Below are positions 1 to 6,533 of a DNA stretch of 10,547 bases, piece by piece. The stretch is taken from contig JAGHSH010000222.1 of assembly GCA_018065965.1 (NCBI GenBank), positions 1-10,547 of the forward strand. The letters run 5' to 3'. Source of the DNA: Candidatus Apopatocola equi. GTDB lineage: Bacteria; Bacillota; Clostridia; Oscillospirales; Oscillospiraceae. The position numbers and the translations under genes are program-made. The number at the start of each line of letters is the position of its first letter. Position 1 is the first letter of the stretch. The notes under the pieces are model-generated. The model saw nothing but the letters and a program-made list of their open reading frames with translations. It ran no database searches and was not told the DNA's origin.

Positions 1-506
1 TCGCGCTCTTCCCTGTGGATGACTGGAACCGGGAGCTCTCCCCCTGGGCCGCCCCCGCCGTGTTCGGGGAGGAAGCCTTTGCCGGGGAGGCCGCCTCCAC
101 CCTCCATCGACTGGAATCGGCGCTGGACAGGCTGCCGGAGCCGCTCCGCGCCCTGCCCGCTTATCTCTGCGGCTACTCTCTGGGCGGTCTCTTTGCCCTG
201 TGGGCGCTCCATGAAAGCCCTCGCTTTGCAGGCTGTGCGGCTGTATCCGGCAGCTTCTGGTTCCCCGGCCTTTGCGAGTATGTCCGCAGCCGTCCCCTGC
301 CGCCGGAGACAAAGGTCTATCTCAGTCTGGGGAAAAAGGAAGCAAAAAGCCGCAGCCGGCAGATGCGCACCGTGGGCGAGAGTCTGCAGGAGCTGTCCGC
401 CTTCTATTCCCTCTGCTGCTGCAGTGTGCTGGAGTGGAACGAAGGCAATCATTTCACCGATCCCGTGGGTCGGACGCTGCGGGGCATCCGCTGGCTGCTA
501 CAATAA
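1..506 (+). CDS. Alpha/beta-hydrolase esterase, 3' part only
   Basis: The gene enters from the left edge already open; the frame can be read from base 3, giving 167 visible residues and a TAA stop, so the start is outside the window. The fragment carries a nucleophile elbow, GYSLGG, with Ser at about visible residue 59, followed by a helix and an AAVSGSFWFPG strand. A late NEGNHF motif supplies a candidate catalytic His at about residue 151. This arrangement fits the putative esterase/enterochelin-esterase-like branch of the alpha/beta hydrolases, probably a cytoplasmic serine hydrolase; the substrate cannot be told. The GTG at 15 is not a credible start because coding sequence of the same kind continues upstream of it (ALFP). 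The gene converges on the ATPase operon and shares its terminator. It uses CGG for Arg, unlike ntpA, consistent with lower expression. The family call is fairly sure, the exact function is not. Confidence 0.8.
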   Translation, partial: ALFPVDDWNRELSPWAAPAVFGEEAFAGEAASTLHRLESALDRLPEPLRALPAYLCGYSLGGLFALWALHESPRFAGCAAVSGSFWFPGLCEYVRSRPLPPETKVYLSLGKKEAKSRSRQMRTVGESLQELSAFYSLCCCSVLEWNEGNHFTDPVGRTLRGIRWLLQ

Positions 507-535
507 AAAACACACCCGAAACGGGTGTGTTTTTT
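505..535. terminator. Bidirectional rho-independent terminator
   Basis: A perfect inverted repeat has arms CACACCCG (511-518) and CGGGTGTG (522-529) around an AAA loop. It is flanked by six A (505-510) and six T (530-535), giving a 14-bp stem with a U-tract in both reading directions. It starts right after the esterase TAA and lies 10 bases past the end of ntpD, so it should end transcription from both converging units. Confidence 0.93.
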
Positions 536-545
536 ATTTGGATGC

Positions 546-1199
546 TTATTCGGCGTACTTGAAGTCGTGGGCCTTTTCCAGAACCATTTCCTTCACCTTG
601 ATCAGACGCACCTTCGTGGAGTTTTCATTCTCCTGAAGCTTGGCGGTGATGTACTTGATGTTGGCCTGATATTCGGGAATCATAACGTATTCAAGCGCGT
701 TGACGCGGCGGCGGGTCTTCTCGATCTCCTGCGCCAGCAGCTGCATGGTCTTTTCCACCTGAGCCAGCTCCAGCATATCCTCGAACACGCCGGAGATGGC
801 GCTCATGGCGTCATCCAGCTCGCCGGAGGTCTGCGCAAAGCCGTAGGGGAAGATATCACCGCTGTCGGCGGACTTGGTCTTGAAGTCGTAAACCGGCACA
901 TTGACGCTCATCACGTTATTGAATCCGACGCCCAGCTCCACACTCTGCCGGGGGTAGAGAAGGCTCTGCTCCAGCATCTCGGGGGACATGACGGAGCCCG
1001 CCACGGACAGAGCCGCGAAAGCCTCGGTCAGACCCGCCTCGACCTTGAGACGGAGTTCCTTATTCCGGCGCACCACATCCATAAACTGACGCATGAGCTC
1101 GTCCCGCTTGTCCTTGAGGAGCTTGTGACCTCTCTGGGCAGTGGTGAGACGACCCTTCATCTGGTTTAAGACCATTCTGGTCGGTGTGACTGTTGCCAT
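546..1199 (-). CDS. ntpD: V-type ATP synthase subunit D (central shaft)
   Basis: The 217-residue product is the central-rotor coiled-coil subunit of V/A-type ATPases. With subunit F it forms the shaft that turns inside the A3B3 head and couples ATP hydrolysis or synthesis to the membrane ring. The N-terminus (MATVTPTRMVLNQMKGRL, then a long Lys/Arg-rich helix with LLKDKRDELM) and the C-terminal helix (EIEKTRRRVNALEYVMIP) are the family signatures; the central part is the variable, non-helical segment. Length is normal for the family. The ATG start has a strong GAGGTGA ribosome site just upstream and the stop is TAA. It is the last gene of the operon, but unlike the other junctions it is separated from ntpB by 231 bases of palindromic sequence. 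It therefore has its own ribosome site and may be expressed at a different level from the upstream genes. Confidence 0.96.
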   Translation of the reverse strand: MATVTPTRMVLNQMKGRLTTAQRGHKLLKDKRDELMRQFMDVVRRNKELRLKVEAGLTEAFAALSVAGSVMSPEMLEQSLLYPRQSVELGVGFNNVMSVNVPVYDFKTKSADSGDIFPYGFAQTSGELDDAMSAISGVFEDMLELAQVEKTMQLLAQEIEKTRRRVNALEYVMIPEYQANIKYITAKLQENENSTKVRLIKVKEMVLEKAHDFKYAE

Positions 1200-1223
1200 T
1201 ATTTCACCTCACGGATTTCATAG

Positions 1224-1252
1224 TCGATTGTAAAACTGCGTTTTACAATCGA
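1224..1252. repeat. Perfect 13-bp inverted repeat
   Basis: TCGATTGTAAAAC (1224-1236) is followed by a TGC loop and GTTTTACAATCGA (1240-1252). The arms match at every position. It lies 25 bases upstream of the ntpD start, so in the operon transcript it would fold just before the ntpD ribosome site. Confidence 0.85.
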
Positions 1253-1323
1253 GTCTCTCGCGCAATCGCAGCGGCTTTGCCGCCTTGGTCGGCGCGAGGG
1301 CTCGCTTTGCTCGCCTTGCAGGG

Positions 1324-1354
1324 ATTTTTGTTGCGGCGAAGCCACAACAAAAAT
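1324..1354. repeat. Long hairpin with 10-bp outer arms
   Basis: ATTTTTGTTG (1324-1333) pairs with CAACAAAAAT (1345-1354). Inside, after one C/A mismatch, GGC (1335-1337) pairs with GCC (1341-1343) around a GAA loop. The stem is strong in either transcript, but only the AT-rich outer arm resembles a terminator tail, so its role is unclear. Confidence 0.8.
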
Positions 1355-1401
1355 GGATATGATCCTTCTTCACCTGCTTTTTACAATCGCCTACCGGTGT
1401 A

Positions 1402-1419
1402 TCTCACGTTTATGTGAGA
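1402..1419 (-). repeat. Small hairpin just past ntpB
   Basis: TCTCAC (1402-1407) and GTGAGA (1414-1419) form a 6-bp stem with a 6-base loop, 11 bases beyond the ntpB stop. There is no T-tract after it in the operon direction, so it is not a convincing terminator. It could stabilise the mRNA end or simply be part of the palindromic spacer. Confidence 0.5.
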
Positions 1420-1430
1420 GCGCGGAACAA

Positions 1431-2804
1431 TTACTGCTTGGGCAGGTACTTCGCGATGTACTCTTCCTTGATACGCTTCAGCTCACGCTCAGGCAGGATG
1501 CTCAGCAGCTCCCAGCCGATGGTGAGAGTATCCTCGATGGTGCGGTTGGTGTCGTTGCCCTGATTGACATACTGCTTCTCAAAGGCGTCGGCAAACTTGG
1601 CATAGAGCTTATCATCGTCGGACAGAGCGGACTCGCCGAGAATGGTCATCAGCTCGGCAGACTCCTTGCCGCGGGAGTAGGCAGCGAAGAGCTGGTTCAG
1701 AACACCGGAGTGGTCCTCACGGGTCTTGCCCTCGCCGATGCCCTTATCCTTCAGACGGGACAGGCTGGGAAGCACGTCCACGGGAGGAATGATGCCCTTG
1801 CGGTACAGGTCACGGGAGAGGATGATCTGACCCTCGGTGATGTAGCCGGTAAGGTCGGGGATGGGGTGGGTCTTGTCGTCTTCGGGCATGGTCAGAATGG
1901 GGATCATGGTGATGGAGCCCTTCTTGCCCAGACGGCGGCCGGCGCGTTCGTACATCTGAGCAAGGTCAGTGTAGAGGTAGCCGGGATAGCCGCGGCGGCC
2001 GGGAACTTCCTTCTTGGCGGCGGAGACCTCACGGAGAGCCTCGGCGTAGTTGGTGATGTCGGTCAGGATGACCAGAACGTGCATGTCCTTCTCGAAGGCC
2101 AGGTACTCGGCGGCGGTCAGAGCCATACGGGGGGTGGAAATACGCTCGACGGCGGGGTCGTTGGCCAGGTTGGAGAAGACGACGGTACGGTCGATGGCGC
2201 CGGTGCGGCGGAACTCCTGAATGAAGTACTCAGACTCCTCGAAGGTGATGCCGATGGCGGCGAACACGACGGCGAAAGCCTCGTTGTTGCCCAGAACCTT
2301 GGCCTAACGGGCGATCTGAGCAGCCAGAGCGGCGCGGGGCAGACCGGAGCAGGAGAAGATGGGCAGCTTCTGGCCACGAACCAGGGTGTTCAGGCCGTCG
2401 ATGGTGGAAACGCCGGTCTGAATGAACTCGGCGGGGTAAGCGCGGGCAGCGGGATTCATGGGGAGACCGTTGATGTCGCGGTGCTCCTCGGCAATGATGG
2501 CGGGGCCGCCGTCAATGGGGTCGCCCATGCCGTTGAAAACACGGCCCAGCATATCTTCGCTGACACCCAGCTCCAGAGGATGGCCCAGGAAACGAACCTT
2601 GCTCTCAGCCAGGTTGATGCCCAGAGCGGAGTCGAACAGCTGCAGGACGGCGCGATCGCCTTCCACGGACAGAACCTTGCAGCGGCGGACTTCGCCGTTG
2701 GGGAGCTCAAGCTCAGCCAGCTCGTCGTAGGTAACACCTTCGACATGGTCAACGACCATCAGGGGGCTGGCGATCTCGTGAATAGTCTTGTATTCCTTAA
2801 TCAT
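1431..2804 (-). pseudogene. ntpB: V-type ATP synthase subunit B, interrupted by an in-frame TAG
   Basis: Read through one internal TAG, this is a full-length 457-residue B subunit, the nucleotide-binding but non-catalytic partner of A in the A3B3 head. Residues 1-166 hold the N-terminal beta-barrel (MIKEYKTIHEI, VRFLGHPLELGVSEDMLGRVF) and the start of the nucleotide domain (KLPIFSCSGLP). The TAG is codon 167. The frame then continues with AKVLGNNEAFAVVFAAIGITFEE, TNYAEALRE, PGRRGYPGYLYT and TMPEDDKTHPIPDLTGYITEGQI, and with SLSRLKDKG, whose Arg350 matches the arginine finger. It ends with KYLPKQ and TAA. The family has Gln at codon 167 (AAQIARQA), so CAG to TAG explains the break. The ATG overlaps the ntpA stop by 4 bases and is preceded by AGGAGG. 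No ribosome site supports restart at the GTG at 2267. The gene is either a sequence error, a real null mutation, or read by suppression. Identity is certain; functional status is not. Confidence 0.9.
2304..2306 (-). other. In-frame amber codon within ntpB
   Basis: On the minus strand the bases read CGT TAG GCC, in the frame shared by both halves of ntpB. Family alignment from memory places Gln here. None of the ten other genes in the window ends in TAG as its terminal stop: five end in TAA and five in TGA, although ntpK has TAG as a second codon directly after its TAA. No other gene carries an internal TAG, which argues against a general recoding of TAG. Confidence 0.9.
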
Positions 2805-4570
2805 TCCTCTTCGCCTCCTGCGACAACAGCGTTGATCTCGGCTGTCATGTTCTTGATGATTTCCTCATACTGAGCGCTGTAGACCTCCTGATCCACGGTC
2901 TTGGCACGGCCGATGCTGGCGCGGGCGGGGATCAGAGCCAGCTTCTGCAGAGAAGCGCCCTTGGTCAGGGCCTCACGGCAGAGAGCGTCATACTTGAGGA
3001 TCATGTCGAGCAGGTTGTACTGCTTATCGTAGGAGGAGTAAGCGTCCTCGACCACGAAGGAGTTCTGCTGCAGGAAGTCCTCACGGATCATACGGGCAGT
3101 CTCCAGAGTGAGCTGGTCATCGGCGGACAGAGCGTCCTGACCGACCAGACGGACGATCTCGTTCAGCTCGTTCTCTTCCTGCAGGATGGCCATGGCCTTG
3201 GTGCGGTTCTGCATGAAGGTGGGGCCGAAGGTCTTGTCATAGAAGGGACGGAGAGTATCGTCGTAGTTGGAGTAGGAGTTCATCCAGTTGATGGCGGGGA
3301 AGTGACGGGCGTAGGCCAGGGAGGAGTCCAGAGACCAGAACACCTTGACGATACGCATGGTGGCCTGAGAAACAGGCTCGGAAATATCGCCGCCCGGAGG
3401 AGACACGGCGCCGATGGCGGTGACGGAGCCCATACGGCCGTCCTTGCCAAGGCACTCAACAACGCCGGCGCGTTCGTAGAACTGAGCGATACGGGAAGCC
3501 AGGTAGGCGGGGTAGCCTTCCTCGCCGGGCATCTCTTCCAGACGACCGGCCATCTCACGGAGGGCCTCGGCCCGGCGGGAGGTGGAGTCAGCCAGAACGG
3601 CCACGTCGTAACCCATGTCACGGAAGTACTCGGCGATGGTGATGCCGGTGTAGATGGAAGCCTCACGGGCTGCCACGGGCATATCGGAGGTGTTGGCGAT
3701 CAGAACGGTACGCTTCATCAGAGGCTCGCCGTTACGGGGGTCGACCAGCTCGGGGAACTCGTTCAGAACGTCGGTCATCTCGTTGCCGCGCTCGCCGCAG
3801 CCGATGTAGATAACGATATCCACGTCAGACCACTTGGCCAGAGCGTGCTGCAGAACGGTCTTGCCGGCGCCGAAGGGGCCGGGGATGGCCGCGGTGCCGC
3901 CCTTGGCAACGGGGAAGAGAGTATCGACCACGCGCTGTCCGGAGTTCAGAGGACGGCTGGGGGTGTGCTTGTTGGCGTAGGGGCGCTGAATACGGACGGG
4001 CCAGCGCTGGATCATGTTCAGATCCTGGGTCTTGCCGTTGTCCAGCTGCAGAGTGGCGATGGTCTCTTCAACAGTGAAGGTGCCGGCCTTGATGTCGGTG
4101 ATCACACCCTTGGTGTTGGGGGGAACCATGATCTTGTGGGAGATGGCGGAGGTCTCCTGGACGGTGCCGAGGATGTCGCCGCCGACGACAGCATCGCCCA
4201 CCTTGGCCACGGGAACGAATTCCCAGGTCTTGGTACGGCTCAGAGAGGGGACGTTCACACCGCGGGCGATGGTCTCGCCGGTGAGAGCGCGGATCTCGGG
4301 CAGAGGACGCTGAATGCCGTCGTAGATGTTCTCCAGCATGCCGGGTCCGAGCTCAACGCTCATGGGCATACCGGTGGTGATGACCTCGGCGCCGGGGCCA
4401 AGGCCGGAAGTCTCTTCATAGACCTGAATAGAGGCGGTGCCGCCGGTCATATTCAGGATTTCGCCGACCAGCTGCTGCTCGCCGACACGGACCACGTCGG
4501 ACACGTTCGCGTCCTGCAGACCGTTGGCAGTCACCAGAGGGCCGGAAACTTTAATTACTCTACCGCTCAA
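2801..4570 (-). CDS. ntpA: V-type ATP synthase catalytic subunit A
   Basis: This 589-residue protein is the catalytic subunit, which hydrolyses or makes ATP at the A/B interfaces of the cytoplasmic head. The N-terminal barrel begins SGRVIKVSGPLV. The A-subunit-specific insertion spans about residues 115-185. The P-loop GPFGAGKT is at 231-238, the catalytic Glu in GCGERGNEMTD at 260, and ADSTSR..AEALREMAGRLEEMPGEEGYPAYL at 327-357. The C-terminal helical domain includes LQEENELNEIVRLVG. Length is normal. The start is TTG: an in-frame TAA lies two codons upstream, GGAAAGAAGG precedes it by about 10 bases, and the N-terminus aligns with known A subunits. It follows ntpF by 30 bases and overlaps ntpB by 4. 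One oddity: residue 333 is Arg (CGG) where A subunits have Trp in SRWAEALRE; every other CGN codon in the gene is CGT or CGC. The stop is TGA. Confidence 0.97.
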   Translation of the reverse strand: MSGRVIKVSGPLVTANGLQDANVSDVVRVGEQQLVGEILNMTGGTASIQVYEETSGLGPGAEVITTGMPMSVELGPGMLENIYDGIQRPLPEIRALTGETIARGVNVPSLSRTKTWEFVPVAKVGDAVVGGDILGTVQETSAISHKIMVPPNTKGVITDIKAGTFTVEETIATLQLDNGKTQDLNMIQRWPVRIQRPYANKHTPSRPLNSGQRVVDTLFPVAKGGTAAIPGPFGAGKTVLQHALAKWSDVDIVIYIGCGERGNEMTDVLNEFPELVDPRNGEPLMKRTVLIANTSDMPVAAREASIYTGITIAEYFRDMGYDVAVLADSTSRRAEALREMAGRLEEMPGEEGYPAYLASRIAQFYERAGVVECLGKDGRMGSVTAIGAVSPPGGDISEPVSQATMRIVKVFWSLDSSLAYARHFPAINWMNSYSNYDDTLRPFYDKTFGPTFMQNRTKAMAILQEENELNEIVRLVGQDALSADDQLTLETARMIREDFLQQNSFVVEDAYSSYDKQYNLLDMILKYDALCREALTKGASLQKLALIPARASIGRAKTVDQEVYSAQYEEIIKNMTAEINAVVAGGEEE

Positions 4571-4600
4571 AAGTTACTTACCTTCTTTCCTTCAAGGTTG

Positions 4601-4915
4601 TCACAGAATGTTGGAGCCAACAGCGCGCTCCACGGCCTCCTGCAGAGCCGACTGGCCGAGACCCAGAGTGCCGTCACGCCCGGGGATCAGAATGATGGCG
4701 GGGGTGGGAGCATCCTTGTAGCGGTTGATATCGCTCCAGAGCTCCTTGGCAAGGTTCTCTTCCACGTAGATGATCGCATAGTTCTCTTCGGGCTTGGCGA
4801 TGCGGCGCAGGGTGTGACGGGCCTCCGTGATGTCGGAGGTGGGGAACACATCCAGGCCCAGCGCCTTGAAACCGATCACGGTCTCGCGGGAGCCCATAAC
4901 GCCGATCTTATGCAT
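4601..4915 (-). CDS. ntpF: V-type ATP synthase subunit F
   Basis: This small, 104-residue soluble Rossmann-like subunit binds the D shaft and belongs to the rotor. The sequence begins MHKIGVMGSRETVIGFKALGLDV and contains YAIIYVEENLA and the highly conserved TPAIILIPGRDGTLGLG, ending AVERAVGSNIL; all are family hallmarks. I chose the ATG at 4915 rather than the earlier possible start at 4960. It gives the canonical N-terminus (HKIGV), and the extra 15 residues would lie within the end of ntpC. It overlaps ntpC by 8 bases, suggesting translational coupling. In E. hirae the equivalent gene is called ntpG; the F name follows common V/A-type usage. The stop is TGA. Confidence 0.95.
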   Translation of the reverse strand: MHKIGVMGSRETVIGFKALGLDVFPTSDITEARHTLRRIAKPEENYAIIYVEENLAKELWSDINRYKDAPTPAIILIPGRDGTLGLGQSALQEAVERAVGSNIL

Positions 4916-5900
4916 ACAGTTCACGCAGCCTTTCCTTAGTACGGTTGGGGGCAATGCCATCGAGGAAGCCGTTGAGGATCATGCGCACGGCAGTGATCTC
5001 GGTCTCCACGGCCGCCATGTAGGCGATCACGCACTCCATGCCGTAGTTCATGAGCTTGGCGCTCTTGAGGTGGGTCGTCACGGCGTTGTCGCACTCCAGC
5101 TCGAAGGCCGTCAGAGAGCCGCCCTTTGCCACTTCGGGAACCAGAGCAGCAGCCTTCTCCAGCTTGCCGTGGGCGAAGAGAGCGGAGATGCTCTCGGCGT
5201 CACCGGCGGAGACGATACGGTCGGCACCCACATTGCCGCCGACGATGAGCGTGTCAGCCATGGCATCGCTGCCGCGGCCGCAGCGCAGGGTACGCACGGC
5301 GATCTTCAGGTTGGTGCTGTCAATGAGGATGCGAACATAATCCGCGAGAAATGCGTTGTTCAGCTTTTTGGCGCCGGCGGCAAGCTCATCGAAATAAGCC
5401 TGATCCAGCCGGGTGTCGGCCAGCTGAGGATTGCCGGTGCGCGCCAGGATCGCTCTGGCATCCGCCATCGCGCGGCCCAGCTCACCGGGCATAATGCTGT
5501 AGTGCTCCTCCTGATACGCGTTCAGGAGAGCGTCCGGCTTCATGCGGCCGGCATCGGACATCAGTCTCTCCGGCTCCTGACCCATCGCCTCGGCCTTCAC
5601 GACCGTCTTGGCGTTATGGTAGTCATACTTCACACGGAAGAGCTCCACGATACCCTCCTCGGGCACAAGACCGTCCAGCTCATAGTAGATGGCGCTGCGG
5701 TGGTCATTGAGAGCGGTGTTGATCTCACCGCTGTTCATGGAGGACATATCCTCATAACCGCAGTCCACAAGCAGCTTGGCAGCCTCGGCAAAGGAGGCGG
5801 CTTCCAGCATACGCTGAGCCTTTTCCTCGTTGAGGAGCTTGTTTTCACGGGCACGAAGCATGGCAGACAGGCAGAGATATGCTTCTTTTTTCGTAGCCAA
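4908..5900 (-). CDS. ntpC: V-type ATP synthase subunit C (ring-shaft adaptor)
   Basis: The 330-residue protein belongs to the AC39/subunit d family. It sits as a funnel on the cytoplasmic face of the K ring and links it to the D-F shaft. The family pattern is visible: an almost wholly helical sequence with LRARENKLL near the start, the ELFRVKYDYHNAKTVVKA segment at about 86-103, the later repeat DYVRILIDSTNLKIAVRTLR at about 182-201, and ECVIAYMAAVETEITAVRMILNGFLDGI, ending ERLRELYA. Length is close to that of known bacterial members. The start is TTG (GCT ACG AAA follows), with a near-perfect GGGAGGT six bases upstream, so TTG is well supported. It lies 24 bases after ntpE. The stop is TAA, overlapping ntpF. 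Confidence 0.95.
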   Translation of the reverse strand: MATKKEAYLCLSAMLRARENKLLNEEKAQRMLEAASFAEAAKLLVDCGYEDMSSMNSGEINTALNDHRSAIYYELDGLVPEEGIVELFRVKYDYHNAKTVVKAEAMGQEPERLMSDAGRMKPDALLNAYQEEHYSIMPGELGRAMADARAILARTGNPQLADTRLDQAYFDELAAGAKKLNNAFLADYVRILIDSTNLKIAVRTLRCGRGSDAMADTLIVGGNVGADRIVSAGDAESISALFAHGKLEKAAALVPEVAKGGSLTAFELECDNAVTTHLKSAKLMNYGMECVIAYMAAVETEITAVRMILNGFLDGIAPNRTKERLRELYA

Positions 5901-5924
5901 TTCGTTACCTCCCTGCTGACGGGA

Positions 5925-6512
5925 TCACGCGAACAGAACGCCCGCCACCTTGGAGGAGAGCTCTTCGCGGCAGAGCTTCACCAGAAGCTCGGCAGTGCAG
6001 TTGACTTCGATGCTGTCACGGCGCAGGATGAGGCCGCCGGCGAAATCGCCGGTCTCCTCCGCCACGGTGAGCTGACCGTTGCCCAGCAGGGCGTTGGCCT
6101 TCTCGCACACGGCGGCGCCGATGGCGGCCTTGTCGCGCTTGTTGAGCACAATACGCTCGGAGCCGGTGACGGCAGCTTCCTTGGCCAGCTTGGCCAGCAG
6201 AGCCACATACTGCTCCTCGGGCAGAGCCACGATCTTTCCGCAGGCCTTCTCAAAGCTCTCGGAAATCATCTCCTGCTTGAGGGCCAGCACGCCCTTGCGG
6301 GCTTCCATCTGAGCCAGACGGTTGGTAGACTCCGTCTGGGCGGCGCATTCTTCCTTGCCGACGCGCAGCCGCTCTTCATAGGCAGCGTTGGCCTTAGCCT
6401 CATACTCACTGCGGAGGGCGGCGCACTGCTCCTCGCACTTGGCGAGAATCGCGTCAACCTGAGCCTGAGCATCAGCCTGGATGTGCGCGATGATTTTTTC
6501 AGTGCCTTTCAT
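5925..6512 (-). CDS. ntpE: V-type ATP synthase subunit E (peripheral stalk)
   Basis: The 195-residue product is the peripheral-stalk subunit that, with the H/G-type subunit, holds the head against rotation. Residues 1 to about 90 are an Ala/Glu/Lys/Gln-rich helix (KIIAHIQADAQAQVDAILAKCEEQ) expected to form a right-handed coiled coil with subunit H. The C-terminal globular domain contains SERIVLNKRDKAAIG, a GDFAGGLILRRDSIEVNCTAELLVK segment typical of the family, and a final helix. The ATG start has only a weak GGCGGG site in front. The gene starts 21 bases after ntpK, whose TAA is followed directly by TAG. The stop is TGA. The assignment is firm although E subunits are poorly conserved, because the GGLILRR/IEVN core and the position in the operon agree. 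Confidence 0.93.
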   Translation of the reverse strand: MKGTEKIIAHIQADAQAQVDAILAKCEEQCAALRSEYEAKANAAYEERLRVGKEECAAQTESTNRLAQMEARKGVLALKQEMISESFEKACGKIVALPEEQYVALLAKLAKEAAVTGSERIVLNKRDKAAIGAAVCEKANALLGNGQLTVAEETGDFAGGLILRRDSIEVNCTAELLVKLCREELSSKVAGVLFA

Positions 6513-6533
6513 AATAAACCCGCCTATTCTCTA

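Larger units (their letters stand above)
1224..1389. repeat. Palindrome-rich MITE-like intergenic element
   Basis: The spacer between ntpB and ntpD (1200-1430) is built from repeats. A 16-base direct repeat with one mismatch, CTGCGTTTTACAATCG at 1236-1251 and CTGCTTTTTACAATCG at 1374-1389, brackets it. The left copy is also half of a perfect 13-bp-arm hairpin (1224-1252). Inside lie a GCGGC-TTT-GCCGC hairpin (about 1270-1282), a GCGAG-GG-CTCGC hairpin, and a long hairpin at 1324-1354. No convincing protein is encoded; the short plus-strand frame through it (1193-1417) is a by-product of the repeats. The structure suggests a small non-autonomous mobile or REP-like palindromic element inserted into the operon. 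That is inference, because no second copy lies in the window. Confidence 0.6.

Noticed and set aside
1193..1417. A 74-residue plus-strand frame in the ntpB-ntpD spacer
   Set aside because: It runs through palindromes and repeats FYNR because of the direct repeat; its start overlaps the ntpD start in antisense. Best explained as a by-product of the repeat element.
2304..2306. Selenocysteine- or pyrrolysine-type programmed insertion
   Set aside because: The codon is UAG, not UGA, at a Gln position with no known functional need for either residue, and I see no special downstream element. It cannot be fully excluded without a genome search for pyl genes.
1353..2873. A 506-residue open frame on the plus strand across ntpB
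   Set aside because: It lies antisense to ntpB, is composed of Gly/Val/Asp/Leu-rich shadow sequence, and has no ribosome site or family resemblance. Long antisense frames are expected in GC-rich, codon-biased genes.
3570..3574. Reassignment of CGG to Trp in this genome
   Set aside because: CGG clearly serves as Arg elsewhere in the window, for example in the basic N-terminus of the CAT-like protein, in ntpI and in the esterase, so the ntpA case is a point change rather than a code change.
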